Shown here: one piece after another, positions 18,556 through 28,704 of the stretch | How the letters are laid out: the number at the start of each line of letters is the position of its first letter | How positions within the stretch are numbered: the first letter of the stretch is position 1 | NCBI RefSeq assembly: GCF_024137965.1 | Contig: NZ_CP099975.1 | Location: forward strand, 2,170,001 to 2,234,000 | Source of the DNA: Halomonas sp. Y3 | GTDB taxonomy: Bacteria; Pseudomonadota; Gammaproteobacteria; Pseudomonadales; Halomonadaceae | Direction: 5' to 3' | DNA length: 64,000 nucleotides | The notes under the pieces: generated by a model | The model's database searches: none | What the model was told of the DNA's origin: nothing | The model's input: only the letters and a program-made list of their open reading frames with translations | Translations under genes and position numbers: made by a program

Positions 18556-19911
18556 ATGGAGCACCTTCCTTCGCTCCCCCGCGAGGTACCGCGAGTCGAC
18601 CTCACGCCCCCGGAATCCCGGGCGCGGCGGCGCCTGCGCGCCTGCCAGGAGTGTGACTGGGTCGTCGCCCTGCCCCCGCTGCGCGGCGGCGAGAAGGCCG
18701 ACTGCCCCCGCTGCGGACACACCCTGGTCAAGCGCCATCAGCGCCCGGCCCAGCGCAGCATGGCGCTGGCGCTCTCGGCGCTGATTGCCCTGGCCGTGGC
18801 GCTCTCCTTTCCCTTTATCAGCTTCAGCGTGGGAGGCGTGGGGAATCGCATCGAGCTCTCCCAGACCGCCACCACCCTGATCGGCTTCCACCAGCCGGTG
18901 GTGGCCGGCGCCGTGATTCTCACCATCATCGTACTGCCGGCGGTCTATCTGCTCGGCGTCATCTGGCTGCAGCTGGGCCTGCTGCGCGATGACCCGCTGC
19001 CCGCCAGCCGCGCCATTGCCCGCTCCCTGGCCCAGCTCAATCCCTGGATGATGGCCGACGTCTTCATCATTGGCGCCCTGGTCAGCCTGATCAAGATTGC
19101 CGGCATGGCGCAGATCGAGCTGGGCGTCTCCTTCTGGGCCTTCTGCGCCTTCGCCCTGCTGCTGCTGTTCACCACCCAGTCCATCGACGCCGACTGGATG
19201 TGGTTCTCCCTGGCCGGCGAACCCCGGGCCCCGGAGGGCACCCGTACCGGCGACACCGCCGCCCCTCAGGGGCTCGCCGGCTGCACCACCTGCGGGCTGA
19301 TCAACCGGCTTGACGGCGCCGGACGGGGCCGCTGCCGGCGCTGCGGCGACCGGCTGCGTTCGCGACTGCCCCACAGCCTGCAGCGTACCTGGGCCCTGCT
19401 TGCCGCCGCCGCCATCATGTACATTCCCGCCAACGTCTATCCGATCATGACCACCACCAGCCTGGGCCATACCAGCCCCTCCACCATCATCGGCGGGGTG
19501 GTGGAGCTGATCCAGATGGGCTCCTGGCCGGTGGCCGCGGTGATCTTCGTGGCCAGCGTGATCGTGCCGGTGGGCAAGCTGGGCGCCCTGGCCTGGCTCT
19601 GCCTGGTGGTCAACCGCAGCAGCGAACTCAATGCCACCAGCCGGACGCGACTCTACCGGGTCACCGAGTTCATCGGCCGCTGGTCGATGATCGATGTCTT
19701 CGTGGTGGCGATCCTGGTGGCCCTGATCCGCGCCGGCTCGCTGATGTCGATCACCCCGGGGCCCGCCGCCCTGGCCTTCGGGGCCGTGGTGGTGATCACC
19801 ATGCTGGCCGCCATGACCTTCGACCCGCGGCTGATCTGGGACACCCCGCTGCCGCGCCGGGACGCCTCCCGAGACACCCCAGGAAACCACCCACAAGGAA
19901 CTCCAGGATGA
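18556..19911 (+). CDS. pqiA: PqiA, inner-membrane component of the Pqi lipid transport system
   Basis: The protein has two tandem PqiA domains. Each begins with a zinc-ribbon-like Cys pair set (CQECDW...CPRCG near residue 40; CTTCGL...CRRCG further on) followed by about four membrane helices. With PqiB and PqiC it forms an envelope-spanning path that moves lipids between membranes. The ATG at 18556 has no visible ribosome site. An in-frame TTG at 18532 follows AGGAGAGAG at good spacing and may be the true start, adding 8 residues. It ends in an ATGA overlap with pqiB. Confidence 0.9.
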   Translation: MEHLPSLPREVPRVDLTPPESRARRRLRACQECDWVVALPPLRGGEKADCPRCGHTLVKRHQRPAQRSMALALSALIALAVALSFPFISFSVGGVGNRIELSQTATTLIGFHQPVVAGAVILTIIVLPAVYLLGVIWLQLGLLRDDPLPASRAIARSLAQLNPWMMADVFIIGALVSLIKIAGMAQIELGVSFWAFCAFALLLLFTTQSIDADWMWFSLAGEPRAPEGTRTGDTAAPQGLAGCTTCGLINRLDGAGRGRCRRCGDRLRSRLPHSLQRTWALLAAAAIMYIPANVYPIMTTTSLGHTSPSTIIGGVVELIQMGSWPVAAVIFVASVIVPVGKLGALAWLCLVVNRSSELNATSRTRLYRVTEFIGRWSMIDVFVVAILVALIRAGSLMSITPGPAALAFGAVVVITMLAAMTFDPRLIWDTPLPRRDASRDTPGNHPQGTPG

Positions 19912-21602
19912 GCGATGCTCCCCGCGACGAGGCGCCGCCCGAACGCGACCTGCACCGCGCCAGGCCCTCCCCCCAGGCGCGTTTCTCACCGATCTGGATC
20001 GTGCCCATCGTGGCGATCCTGATCGGGGCCTGGCTGGTCTACGACAACTACCGCAGCCGCGGCCCCCAAGTGACCCTGGTGATGGCCAATGCCGAGGGCA
20101 TCGAGGCCGGCAGCACCCTGATCAAGACCCGCAACGTCCAGGTGGGGCGCGTCGAACGGGTGCAGCTCTCCGACGACCTGGGCACCGCCGTCATCACCGC
20201 ACGGATGAGCCCGGATACCGAGCCCATGCTGGTGGAGGACAGCCGCTTCTGGGTGGTCAAGCCCAGGGTGGGCCGGGAGGGCATCAGCGGCCTCGGCACC
20301 GTGCTCTCCGGTGCCTTCATCCAGCTGGAGCCCGGCAGCAGCGAGGCGGCCAGCCGCGAGTTCCAGGTCAGCGACAACCCCCCGGTGGCCCCGGCGGGCG
20401 CCGCCGGCCTGCGCGTCAACCTGGTCAGCCAGCTGGGCAACTCGCTGCGCATCGGCGACCCCGTCACCTACCAGGGCTATACGGTGGGCCGCGTGGAGGA
20501 TGCTACCTTTGACCCCCAGAGCCGCCGCATGCAGCATCGGGTCTTTATCGAGGCCCCCTACGATATCCTGGTCACCGACAGCACCCGCTTCTGGTCGGCC
20601 AGCGGCATCGACCTGCGCCTGGACTCCGAGGGCTTCCGGGTCAACGTGGAGTCCTTCGAGGCGCTGCTGGGCGGCGGCGTCACCTTCGGCGTTCCCGAGG
20701 ACCTGCCCCTGGGCAGCCGCGTCGAACCTGACGTGACCTTCAACCTCTACCCCGACGAGGACAGCGCCCGCCAGGGCACCTTCAACCGCTACCTGGAATA
20801 CGTGCTGCTGGTGGACGACTCCGTGCGCGGCCTCTCCCGGGGTGCGCCGGTGGAGTTCCGCGGGGTGCGGGTCGGCACCGTGGCCGCCGTGCCCTGGAAC
20901 TTCAGCGCGCCCCAGCCCGAGGGGCGCTCGGGCTTCTCGATCCCGGTACTGGTTCGCATCGAGCCCCAGCGCCTGGGGATCGAGAACCAGGACGTGAACC
21001 TCGAGGAGTGGCGGGAGCGCTTCGACCGCCTGTTCGGGTTCGGCCTGCGCGCCAGCCTGAAGAGCGGCAACCTGCTGACCGGCGCGCTCTTCGTGGACCT
21101 CAACTTCCACCGCGACCTGGCCGACACCTGGACGGCGGAGCGCTTCGCCGACAAGGCGGTCTTCCCGACCACCTCCGGCGGCTTCGCGCTGATCGAGGCC
21201 CAGGTCACCGACCTGCTGGCCAAGCTCAACGAGCTCGAGATCGAACCGCTGCTGGCGGGGCTCGATCGCAACCTGGCCGCCTCGGAGGCGATGCTCGGCG
21301 AGGTGCGCGAGCTGTCATCCTCGCTCACCACCCTGCTGCAGGACCCCGGCACCCGGGAGGTACCGACCAACCTCAATGCCACTCTGCTGGAGCTGCGCGA
21401 GACCCTGCAGGGACTCTCTCCCGGCTCGACCGCCTATCAGGAGCTGACAGGCGCCGTGGAGCGACTGGAGCGGCTGATGCGCGATATCCAGCCGGTGGCA
21501 CGCACCCTCTCCGACAACCCCCGCGCCCTGCTCTTCGACAGCCTGCAGACCGAAGACCCCGTGCCCCGGGCGCCCCGCCGCAATCAAGGAGACCCACGAT
21601 GA
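19908..21602 (+). CDS. pqiB: PqiB, MCE-domain tunnel protein
   Basis: This 564-residue protein has an N-terminal membrane anchor (residues about 26-45), then three consecutive MCE/MlaD domains, visible as repeats of the pattern GxxVxYxGxxVGxV (for example GDPVTYQGYTVGRV and GAPVEFRGVRVGTV). A helical C-terminal region follows. In E. coli PqiB stacked MCE rings form a needle across the periplasm; the domain number and length agree. It is coupled to pqiA by ATGA and overlaps pqiC by 4 bases. Confidence 0.93.
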   Translation: MSDAPRDEAPPERDLHRARPSPQARFSPIWIVPIVAILIGAWLVYDNYRSRGPQVTLVMANAEGIEAGSTLIKTRNVQVGRVERVQLSDDLGTAVITARMSPDTEPMLVEDSRFWVVKPRVGREGISGLGTVLSGAFIQLEPGSSEAASREFQVSDNPPVAPAGAAGLRVNLVSQLGNSLRIGDPVTYQGYTVGRVEDATFDPQSRRMQHRVFIEAPYDILVTDSTRFWSASGIDLRLDSEGFRVNVESFEALLGGGVTFGVPEDLPLGSRVEPDVTFNLYPDEDSARQGTFNRYLEYVLLVDDSVRGLSRGAPVEFRGVRVGTVAAVPWNFSAPQPEGRSGFSIPVLVRIEPQRLGIENQDVNLEEWRERFDRLFGFGLRASLKSGNLLTGALFVDLNFHRDLADTWTAERFADKAVFPTTSGGFALIEAQVTDLLAKLNELEIEPLLAGLDRNLAASEAMLGEVRELSSSLTTLLQDPGTREVPTNLNATLLELRETLQGLSPGSTAYQELTGAVERLERLMRDIQPVARTLSDNPRALLFDSLQTEDPVPRAPRRNQGDPR

Positions 21603-22186
21603 CCAGGCAATGGAGGCTGGCCGCCCTGGCGGCCATGGTGGTGCTGGTGGCCGGCTGCGCCAGCTCGAGCCCGGCGCCGTCCCGCTACACCCTGCCCGAG
21701 GTGGCCGGCGCCAGCGCGGCCGGGGCCGAGGCCGAACGGCAGCTGCTGCTGCGCCCGCCCCGCCTGGCCCACTACCTGGACGTGGAGGGGCTGGTGATGC
21801 AGGTGGACGACATCACCCTGGTGGAGGCCCGCGGCCACCAGTGGGCCGAGGCCCTGGGGCGTCAGCTGGAGCGCGGCCTGCGGCTTCGCCTCGGCGAGCG
21901 CCTGCCCGACACCCGGGTGCTGCTGGACGAGGCCGGCGTGCGCGAGCCGGAGGCGCTGTCGCTGCGCCTGGAGATCGACCGCTTCCAGGGACGCCATGAC
22001 GGCGTCGCCGTGATCGGCGGCCAGTGGCAGCTGCGCGACGGCACCGGTCGCCTGCTGGCCATGGAACGGCTCGCCATCGAGGCCGAACTGGACGACGACG
22101 GCTACCCGGCCCTGGTGCGCGCCCTGGGCCGCGGCTGGGACCGCACCGCCGATGAGCTCGCCGAGGCGATACGCCAGGCGCGCTGA
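21599..22186 (+). CDS. pqiC: PqiC, outer-membrane lipoprotein of the Pqi system
   Basis: This 195-residue protein has a lipoprotein signal with lipobox LVAGC; the cysteine is at about residue 20. The remainder is the PqiC/DUF330 domain, which docks the PqiB needle to the outer membrane. The start codon overlaps the end of pqiB and has AAGGAGA upstream. The pqiABC order and overlaps are the same as in E. coli. Confidence 0.9.
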   Translation: MTRQWRLAALAAMVVLVAGCASSSPAPSRYTLPEVAGASAAGAEAERQLLLRPPRLAHYLDVEGLVMQVDDITLVEARGHQWAEALGRQLERGLRLRLGERLPDTRVLLDEAGVREPEALSLRLEIDRFQGRHDGVAVIGGQWQLRDGTGRLLAMERLAIEAELDDDGYPALVRALGRGWDRTADELAEAIRQAR

Positions 22187-22268
22187 GCGCAACAGGCAGA
22201 ACGGCCGGGGCTGGACTATGGTCATCTCAGGCCCCCAGGGGCCTCTCCTTACCTACAGGGACGACACC

Positions 22269-22787
22269 ATGCACGACGAACCGACCCGGGAGCTCGCCGA
22301 GCGCGAACTTCGCCACGCCATCGCCCTGGAGTATCGTGAGCCGGCCCGGCGCGCCCGCCGGGCCCTGCTGAGGGTGATGGCCACGGATACCCACGACCGG
22401 GAGGCCCTCGCCGAGCTCGAGATCGCTGACCAGGCGCTGGCGGAGCTCGCCAGCCTGGCCAGCCGGCATGACCTGGTCGCGCTGCCGATGCTGCCGGCCA
22501 TTCGCCGCGGCGCCGACCGGCTGGCCTGCCAGCTCTATCAGGATGGCGCCTGCGACGACCTGGACGAAGACGCTCACGAGGCCTTCCTCAACCGCCACGC
22601 CCGCTCCCTGACCGAGCTGGACGGCATCGGCCCGGTGACGGCACGGCGCCTGTTCGCCCACGGCATCGCCGACCTCGAGCAGCTCAGGGCGCTGGGCCCC
22701 GACGCCCTCGACGAGGTCACCGGCCTCGGCGGCGCCACCCTGGCCCGCCTGCGCGAGAGTCTCGCGGCCGAGGCGAAGGCGAAGTAG
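22269..22787 (+). CDS. Helix-hairpin-helix protein of unknown function
   Basis: This 172-residue, mostly helical, acidic protein has a tandem helix-hairpin-helix region at its C terminus (LDGIGPVTARRLFAHGI, then EVTGLGGATLARLRE). Such motifs bind DNA backbone non-specifically. The N-terminal part (about 110 residues) resembles no family I recognise. The ATG at 22269 follows ACAGGGACG; an upstream in-frame start at 22152 would overlap pqiC and is less likely. It is followed by rhlE 151 bases later. A role in nucleic acid handling is only an inference from the HhH motif. Confidence 0.72.
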   Translation: MHDEPTRELAERELRHAIALEYREPARRARRALLRVMATDTHDREALAELEIADQALAELASLASRHDLVALPMLPAIRRGADRLACQLYQDGACDDLDEDAHEAFLNRHARSLTELDGIGPVTARRLFAHGIADLEQLRALGPDALDEVTGLGGATLARLRESLAAEAKAK

Positions 22788-22938
22788 CTGCGCCCGGCGC
22801 GCCGATCTGGCATAATGCTCCCACGCGGCAACCATCGAGTCCCTCCTGCCGCTCCTTACCCCCGAATTTCCTTCGCCCCGGCCCGGGACTGGCCACGCGC
22901 AGAGCGTGGCGTGGCCGCGGCGTTTCTGCGGAGACCGC

Positions 22939-24267
22939 ATGACCTTTTCCGAACTCGGCCTGCGTGCCGAACTGCTGCGTGCCGTTGAGGCCCAGGGCTA
23001 CACCACCCCGACCCCGATCCAGCGCCAGGCCATTCCCGCCGTGCTCAACGGCGGCGACCTGCTGGCCAGCGCCCAGACCGGCACCGGCAAGACCGCGGGC
23101 TTCACCCTGCCGATGCTGCAGCGCCTGGCCGACGGCAAGCGCCCCGGCAAGCGCCAGATCCGCGCCCTGGTGCTGACCCCGACCCGCGAGCTGGCCGCCC
23201 AGGTGGGCGAGAGCGTGGCCGACTACGGCCGCCACCTGACCCTGAAGAGCCACGTGATCTTCGGCGGCGTGGGCCAGCAGCCCCAGGTGGACGCCATCCG
23301 CCCCGGGCTCGACGTCCTCGTCGCCACCCCGGGTCGCCTGCTGGACCTCCAGCAGCAGAAGCACGTGGACCTCTCCCAGGTGGAGATCCTGGTGCTCGAT
23401 GAAGCCGACCGCATGCTCGACATGGGCTTCATCCACGACATCAAGAAGATCCTGAAAGTGCTTCCCCCGAAGCGTCAGAACCTGCTCTTCTCGGCGACCT
23501 TCTCCGACGAGATCCAGGCCCTGGCCAACAAGCTGCTGGATCGTCCGGCGATGATCGAGGTGGCGCGTCGCAACACCACCGCCGAGCTCGTCGACCAGGC
23601 GATCTACCGGGTGGACCGCGAGAAGAAGCGCGAGCTGCTCGCCCACCTGATCACCGAGAACGACTGGCATCAGGTGCTGGTCTTCACCCGCACCAAGCAC
23701 GGTGCCAACCGCCTGGCCGAGCAGCTCTCCAAGCAGGAGATTCCGGCCATGGCGATCCATGGCAACAAGAGCCAGTCGGCGCGCACCAAGGCGCTGGCCG
23801 CCTTCAAGAGCGGCGACCTGCAGGTGCTGGTGGCCACCGATATCGCCGCCCGCGGCCTGGACATCAGCGAGCTGCCCCACGTGGTCAACTTCGAGCTGCC
23901 CAACGTGGCCGAGGACTATGTGCACCGCATCGGCCGCACCGGTCGCGCCGGCAGCGAGGGGCAGGCGGTATCGCTGGTCTGCGTGGACGAGCACGGCCTG
24001 CTCAAGGGCATCGAGCGACTGATCAAGCGCGACCTGGAGAAGCGCATCGAGCCCGGCTTCGAACCCGACCCCAACGCCAAGCCCGAACCCATCGAGAACG
24101 GCCGCAACCGCCGTGGCGGCGGCGGTGGACGTGGCGGTCAAGGCAGAGGCAATGGCGCCCAGACCCGCGGTCAGGGCAGCGGCCAGCGACGCGATGATGA
24201 GCGAGGCCAGGCGCGGCGTCGCCGGCGCGGCGGTGGCAACAGTGGCGGCGGACGCCAACAGGCATAA
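22939..24267 (+). CDS. rhlE: DEAD-box RNA helicase, RhlE type
   Basis: The 442-residue ATP-dependent RNA helicase carries the full motif set: Q motif ([10 protein letters not shown]), [18 protein letters not shown] ([13 protein letters not shown]), SAT (FSATF), and [10 protein letters not shown]. The tail after residue about 385 is Gly/Arg-rich with RGG-like repeats typical of RhlE, aiding non-specific RNA binding in ribosome assembly or RNA decay. Start chosen at 22939, after GGAGA, matching the family N terminus (MTFSELGL); an upstream ATG at 22906 lacks support. Confidence 0.93.
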   Translation: MTFSELGLRAELLRAVEAQGYTTPTPIQRQAIPAVLNGGDLLASAQTGTGKTAGFTLPMLQRLADGKRPGKRQIRALVLTPTRELAAQVGESVADYGRHLTLKSHVIFGGVGQQPQVDAIRPGLDVLVATPGRLLDLQQQKHVDLSQVEILVLDEADRMLDMGFIHDIKKILKVLPPKRQNLLFSATFSDEIQALANKLLDRPAMIEVARRNTTAELVDQAIYRVDREKKRELLAHLITENDWHQVLVFTRTKHGANRLAEQLSKQEIPAMAIHGNKSQSARTKALAAFKSGDLQVLVATDIAARGLDISELPHVVNFELPNVAEDYVHRIGRTGRAGSEGQAVSLVCVDEHGLLKGIERLIKRDLEKRIEPGFEPDPNAKPEPIENGRNRRGGGGGRGGQGRGNGAQTRGQGSGQRRDDERGQARRRRRGGGNSGGGRQQA

Positions 24268-24297
24268 CGGACAGCTGAACACAGGGAGGAAACGGCG

Positions 24298-25518
24298 GTG
24301 AACAGGGAAGCAACGGCCGCGACGCACGAGAGGCGCACCCTTGCCATCTTCATCGGCCTGATGGTGCTGGTGGGGCTCAACCTGCGCCCCGCCCTCTCCA
24401 GCCTGGCGCCGGTGCTCACCCGCATCCAGCAGGATACCGGCCTCTCGGCGCTCTCAATAGGAGCGCTTACCACCCTTCCCGTGCTCTGCCTCGGGCTCTT
24501 CGCCCCCATGGCGCCCTGGCTCGCCAGGCGCCTGGGGCCGGAGCGCGCCCTGGCCGCGGGCCTTGGGCTGCTGGCCGGCGGCCTCGCCCTGCGCGGGCTA
24601 CCGACGGTGCCGACGCTGTTCCTGGGCACCCTGATGGTGGGTGCCGCCATCGGCGTCGCCGGCACCCTGTTGCCGGCGCTGGTCAAGCGCGAGCTGCCCG
24701 CCGGCGCCGACCTGATGACCGGCGTCTACACCATGGCGCTCTGCCTGGGTGGCGCCTTGGGGGCCGGGCTCTCCATTCCGCTGAGCGAGTGGCTGGACGG
24801 CTGGCACCTGGGCCTGGCCAGCTGGGCGGCGCTCGCCTTCCTGGCGCTGGCAGCCTGGCTTGCGCTGGCCCCGCGCCGGGACGAGACCATGCTGCCCGGT
24901 GGCGGCGGCTCCATGCGTGCCGTGCTGGGCCAGCCCCTGGCCTGGCAGGTGATGCTCTTCATGGGGCTGCAGTCGTCGCTGGCCTATATCGTCTTCGGCT
25001 GGCTTCCCACCCTGCTGGTGGCCAGGGGCTACGGCGAGGCGGAGGCGGGCTGGATGATGGGCGCCTCGGTGATGGTGCAGCTGCCGGCGGCCCTGGCCGC
25101 TCCCTGGCTGGCGCGCCTGGGGCGTGACCAGCGCCCCGCCCTGCTCACGGTGCTGACGCTGATCGCCGCCGGGTTCTGGCTGCTGCTGGTGGGCCCCGCC
25201 TACCTGCGCTGGCTGGGCATCGTGCTGCTGGGCCTCGGCCAGGGGGGCGGCTTCAGCCTGGCGCTGACGCTGATCGTGCTGCGCTCGGGCAACTCGCGGC
25301 TGGCCGGCAAGCTCTCGGGGCTCGCCCAGGGGGGTGGCTACACCCTGGCCGCCCTGGGCCCCCTGGGGGTCGGCGTGATGCTGCAGCTGGGCCTGGGGCT
25401 CGGCACCATCACCGGCGCGCTGATGACGATCTGCGCCCTGGCCGGCCTCTTCGCCCTCTTCGCCGGACGCAACCGCCGTCTGGAGGTCGACGACGCCGGC
25501 CGCCTGATCACTCGCTGA
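24298..25518 (+). CDS. MFS transporter of the CynX/NimT family
   Basis: This 406-residue membrane protein has about twelve hydrophobic helices. The NLRPALSSLAPVL segment in the first helix is the signature of the cyanate/nitroimidazole (CynX/NimT/YeaN) MFS group. The start is GTG at 24298, preceded by GGGAGGAAA at good distance. The substrate is unknown; family members are proposed to export cyanate or 2-nitroimidazole. It follows rhlE in the same direction with a 30-base gap. Confidence 0.85.
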   Translation: MNREATAATHERRTLAIFIGLMVLVGLNLRPALSSLAPVLTRIQQDTGLSALSIGALTTLPVLCLGLFAPMAPWLARRLGPERALAAGLGLLAGGLALRGLPTVPTLFLGTLMVGAAIGVAGTLLPALVKRELPAGADLMTGVYTMALCLGGALGAGLSIPLSEWLDGWHLGLASWAALAFLALAAWLALAPRRDETMLPGGGGSMRAVLGQPLAWQVMLFMGLQSSLAYIVFGWLPTLLVARGYGEAEAGWMMGASVMVQLPAALAAPWLARLGRDQRPALLTVLTLIAAGFWLLLVGPAYLRWLGIVLLGLGQGGGFSLALTLIVLRSGNSRLAGKLSGLAQGGGYTLAALGPLGVGVMLQLGLGLGTITGALMTICALAGLFALFAGRNRRLEVDDAGRLITR

Positions 25519-25576
25519 CGGGCCTGCTGCCCCGTGCTCCCTGCTCCGCATCCGTGCCGGGGCGGGGCACCGGCGC

Positions 25577-25582
25577 TAGACT
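25577..25582 (+). promoter_or_regulatory. Candidate -10 box placing transcription at the ABC ATPase start codon
   Basis: TAGACT ends 6 bases before the ATG at 25589. A 17-bp spacer would put GTGCCG in the -35 position, which is weak. If used, transcription would begin at or next to the A of the start codon, giving a leaderless message. That agrees with the absence of any Shine-Dalgarno sequence there. Confidence 0.3.
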
Positions 25583-25588
25583 GTGGCC

Positions 25589-26317
25589 ATGAACACCGTC
25601 CCTGACGCCCTGGTGGCGCGCGGCCTGACCCGCCGCTACCGCATGGGCGAAGTCACCATCCAGGCGCTGCGCGGGGTCGACCTGACCCTCAAGCGCGGCG
25701 AGCTCGTGGTCATGCTGGGCGCCTCCGGCTCCGGCAAGTCCACCCTGCTCAACATTCTCGGCGGCCTCGACAGCCCCTCCGAGGGCGAGCTTCGCTACGT
25801 CAACCGCGAGGGCCAGGCCCATACCCTGAGCGGCGCCAGCCAGCGGGCACTGACCCGTTTTCGCCGCCATCACGTCGGCTTCGTCTTCCAGTTCTACAAC
25901 CTCATCTCGAGCCTCACCGCCCGGGAGAACGTCGCCGTGGTCACCGAGATCGCCCGGACGCCCATGGCCCCCGAGGAGGCCCTGGCCCTGGTGGGCCTAG
26001 GGGAGCGCCTCGACCACTTCCCCTCCCAGCTCTCCGGCGGCGAGCAGCAGCGCGTGGCCATCGCCCGTGCGGTGGCCAAGCGCCCGGAGCTGCTGCTCTG
26101 CGACGAGCCCACCGGCGCCCTGGACTTTCGCACCGGCATCCGGGTGCTGGAGGTGCTCGAGCAGGTCAACCGCGACACCGGCACCACGGTGGCGATCATC
26201 ACCCACAACGAGGTGATCGGCGACATGGCCGACCGGGTGATCCGCCTGCGCGACGGCCGGGTGGACGACATCCGGCACAACGCCGAGCGGCGCCCGGCCC
26301 GGGAGCTGCGCTGGTGA
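25589..26317 (+). CDS. ABC transporter ATPase (LolD/MacB-like)
   Basis: This 242-residue ATPase has Walker [11 protein letters not shown]-loop FVFQFYNLI, signature [14 protein letters not shown], Walker [13 protein letters not shown] and the switch His in IITHNE. Proteins of this shape pair with FtsX-type permeases (MacB, LolCDE, DevCA). It precedes an FtsX-like permease by 7 bases and an adaptor protein, so the three make one tripartite exporter. There is no ribosome site before the ATG, and GTG at 25583 is also in frame. Confidence 0.92.
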   Translation: MNTVPDALVARGLTRRYRMGEVTIQALRGVDLTLKRGELVVMLGASGSGKSTLLNILGGLDSPSEGELRYVNREGQAHTLSGASQRALTRFRRHHVGFVFQFYNLISSLTARENVAVVTEIARTPMAPEEALALVGLGERLDHFPSQLSGGEQQRVAIARAVAKRPELLLCDEPTGALDFRTGIRVLEVLEQVNRDTGTTVAIITHNEVIGDMADRVIRLRDGRVDDIRHNAERRPARELRW

Positions 26318-26324
26318 GTCTCCC

Positions 26325-28688
26325 ATGCTGACCCTCGACCGCAAGTTCCTCCGCGACCTCTGGCGCCTCAAGGGTCAGGCCCTGGCCATCGCCGTGGTGA
26401 TCGCCGGCGGGGTCATGACCCTGATCCTCTCGGTCACCACCCTGGAGGCACTCTCCGGCGCCCGGGACCGCTTCTACGCCAGCCACCACTTCGCCGAGGT
26501 GTTCGCCGACGTCAAGCGCGCGCCTCTCGGGGTCGCAGTCCGCGTGCAGGAGATCGAGGGAGTCAACCTGGTCGCCCCCCAGGTGCAGGCGGCGCTGCGC
26601 CTCTCGCTACCCGGCTTCGACGACCCCATCCGCGGGCTGGCCCAGTCGATCCCAGACGGCCGCCAGCCGACTCTCAACCGCCTGCATCTGGTGGCCGGCA
26701 GCCTGCCCGAGCCAGGCCGGGACGACCAGGTGGTGGTCTCCGACGCCTTCGCCGAGGCCCACGGCCTGACTCCCGGTGACGGCCTGGAGGCGATCATCGA
26801 CGGCCGCCGGGTGGCGCTCAGGATCGCCGGCGTGGCGTCGAGCCCCGAGTTCCTCTACCAGGTGGCTCCCACCGACCTGATGCCCGACTACCGCCGCTAC
26901 GCCGTGCTCTGGATGAACCAGCGCAGCCTGGCCAGCGCCTACGGCATGGAGGGCGCCTTCAACCGGCTCAGCCTCACCCTCCAGGCAGGCGCCAGCGTCG
27001 AGGCGGTGATCGACGCCCTGGACCTGGCGCTGGCTCGCTATGGGGGCACCGGTGCCTGGACCCGGGAGGAGCAGACCTCCCACCGCTTCCTGGAGGAGGA
27101 GCTCAACCAGCAGCGCATCCAGGCCACGGTGCTGCCGGCGATCTTCCTCTCGGTCTCGGCCTTCCTGCTCAGCGTGGTGATGGGGCGGCTGATCCAGACC
27201 CAGCGGGAGCAGGTCGCCGTGCTCAAGGCCTTCGGCTATGGCGATGGGGAGCTGGCCCGCCACTACGGCCTGCTCACCGCCGCCATCGTGCTGCTGGGCT
27301 GGGCCCTGGGCGTCGCGCTGGGCGCCTGGGCCGCCAGCGGACTGGCGACCCTCTACCGCGACTATTTTCGTTTCCCCGACATGCCGGTCAGGGTGCCCGC
27401 CTCGGCGCTGGCGCTCTCCCTGGCCATCGTGGCTGCTTCGGCCCTGATCGGTACCTGGCGAGCGGTATGGCGCGCCGTGAGCCGCCCGCCCGCCGAGGCG
27501 ATGCGCCCACCCGCCCCGCAGCGCTTCCGGCGCAGCGCCCTGGAACGGGCGCTGCCCGCCGCCCTGCTCGGTCAGGAGGGACGCATCATCCTGCGCAACC
27601 TGGGCCGCCATCCCGCCAAGGCCGGCTTCTCCATCGCCGGCATCGCCCTCTCGGCGGGGCTGCTGATGGTGGGCGCCTACCAGCTCGATGCGGTGGAGAC
27701 GATGATCGACCAGCAGTATCGCCAGGTGCTGCGCATGGACATGGAGCTCACCTTCGTGGACGCCACCCCGGCCCGGGCCGCCGGCGAGCTGCGCCACCTT
27801 CCCGGGGTGCTGGCCGTGGAGACCTGGCGCCGGGTGCCGGTGACCCTGAGCCATGGCCACCGGGAGGCGCGCACCTCCCTGCTGGGCATGGAGGCCGAGC
27901 CCCGGCTGCGCCAGGTGCTGGACGGCGACGGGCGCGCCCAGCGGCTCCCCGAGGAGGGCGTGCTGCTGACCCGCTACCTGGCCGACCAGCTGGGGGCGAA
28001 GGTCGGCGACGAGCTGCATGTCGCCGTCATGGAGGGGCAGCGGCGGCAGCTGACGCTGCCCCTGGCCGCCCTGGTGGACGAACCCCTGGGGGTCGGCGCC
28101 TACCTGACCCGCACCCAGCTCAATCGGGTGATGGGCGAAGGGAGCGCCATCAGCGGCGCCTGGCTGCTGGTCGACCCGGCCCGGAGGGAGGCTCTCAACG
28201 CCGCCCTCTGGGAGATGCCGGCGGTGGCCGCCATCGGGAGGCTCGACGAGGCCGAGCGGGGCATCCGCGACTACCTGGACGAGACCCTCCTGATCGCCGC
28301 CCTGATCTTCGTGGCCATCGCCACCTCCATCGGCTTCGGCGTGGTCTACAACAATGCCCGCATCGCCTTCGCCGAGCGCGCCCGGGAGCTCGCCACCCTG
28401 CAGGTACTGGGCTATACCCGGGCCGAGGTGGCGCGGATACTGCTCGGCGAGATCGCCCTGCTGACCCTGGCGGCCATCCCGCCGGGCTGGGCCATCGGCC
28501 TCCTGTTCAGCCGGCTGCTCAACCAGGCCTTCAGCAGCGATCTCTTCCGCATCCCCCTGGTGTTCACGCCCCAGGCCTTCGCCTTCGCCGCCAGCGGCGT
28601 CCTGGCCGCCTCGCTCCTAGTGAGCGTGATGGTGGTGATCCGACTGGGGCGCCTGGACAAGATCCGCGTGCTCAAGGCCGTGGAGTGA
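26325..28688 (+). CDS. FtsX-like ABC exporter permease, two-unit type
   Basis: This 787-residue membrane protein has an N-terminal helix (about residues 19-40), a large periplasmic region, three helices around residues 270-385, a second soluble domain starting near 440, and three final helices. This is the duplicated FtsX/MacB permease layout (as in YbbP and LolC-like exporters), with two FtsX domains in one chain. It probably works as a mechanotransmission exporter with the ATPase before it and the adaptor after it. The substrate is not evident. Confidence 0.88.
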   Translation: MLTLDRKFLRDLWRLKGQALAIAVVIAGGVMTLILSVTTLEALSGARDRFYASHHFAEVFADVKRAPLGVAVRVQEIEGVNLVAPQVQAALRLSLPGFDDPIRGLAQSIPDGRQPTLNRLHLVAGSLPEPGRDDQVVVSDAFAEAHGLTPGDGLEAIIDGRRVALRIAGVASSPEFLYQVAPTDLMPDYRRYAVLWMNQRSLASAYGMEGAFNRLSLTLQAGASVEAVIDALDLALARYGGTGAWTREEQTSHRFLEEELNQQRIQATVLPAIFLSVSAFLLSVVMGRLIQTQREQVAVLKAFGYGDGELARHYGLLTAAIVLLGWALGVALGAWAASGLATLYRDYFRFPDMPVRVPASALALSLAIVAASALIGTWRAVWRAVSRPPAEAMRPPAPQRFRRSALERALPAALLGQEGRIILRNLGRHPAKAGFSIAGIALSAGLLMVGAYQLDAVETMIDQQYRQVLRMDMELTFVDATPARAAGELRHLPGVLAVETWRRVPVTLSHGHREARTSLLGMEAEPRLRQVLDGDGRAQRLPEEGVLLTRYLADQLGAKVGDELHVAVMEGQRRQLTLPLAALVDEPLGVGAYLTRTQLNRVMGEGSAISGAWLLVDPARREALNAALWEMPAVAAIGRLDEAERGIRDYLDETLLIAALIFVAIATSIGFGVVYNNARIAFAERARELATLQVLGYTRAEVARILLGEIALLTLAAIPPGWAIGLLFSRLLNQAFSSDLFRIPLVFTPQAFAFAASGVLAASLLVSVMVVIRLGRLDKIRVLKAVE

Positions 28689-28704
28689 CCAAAGGAGACC
28701 GCCC

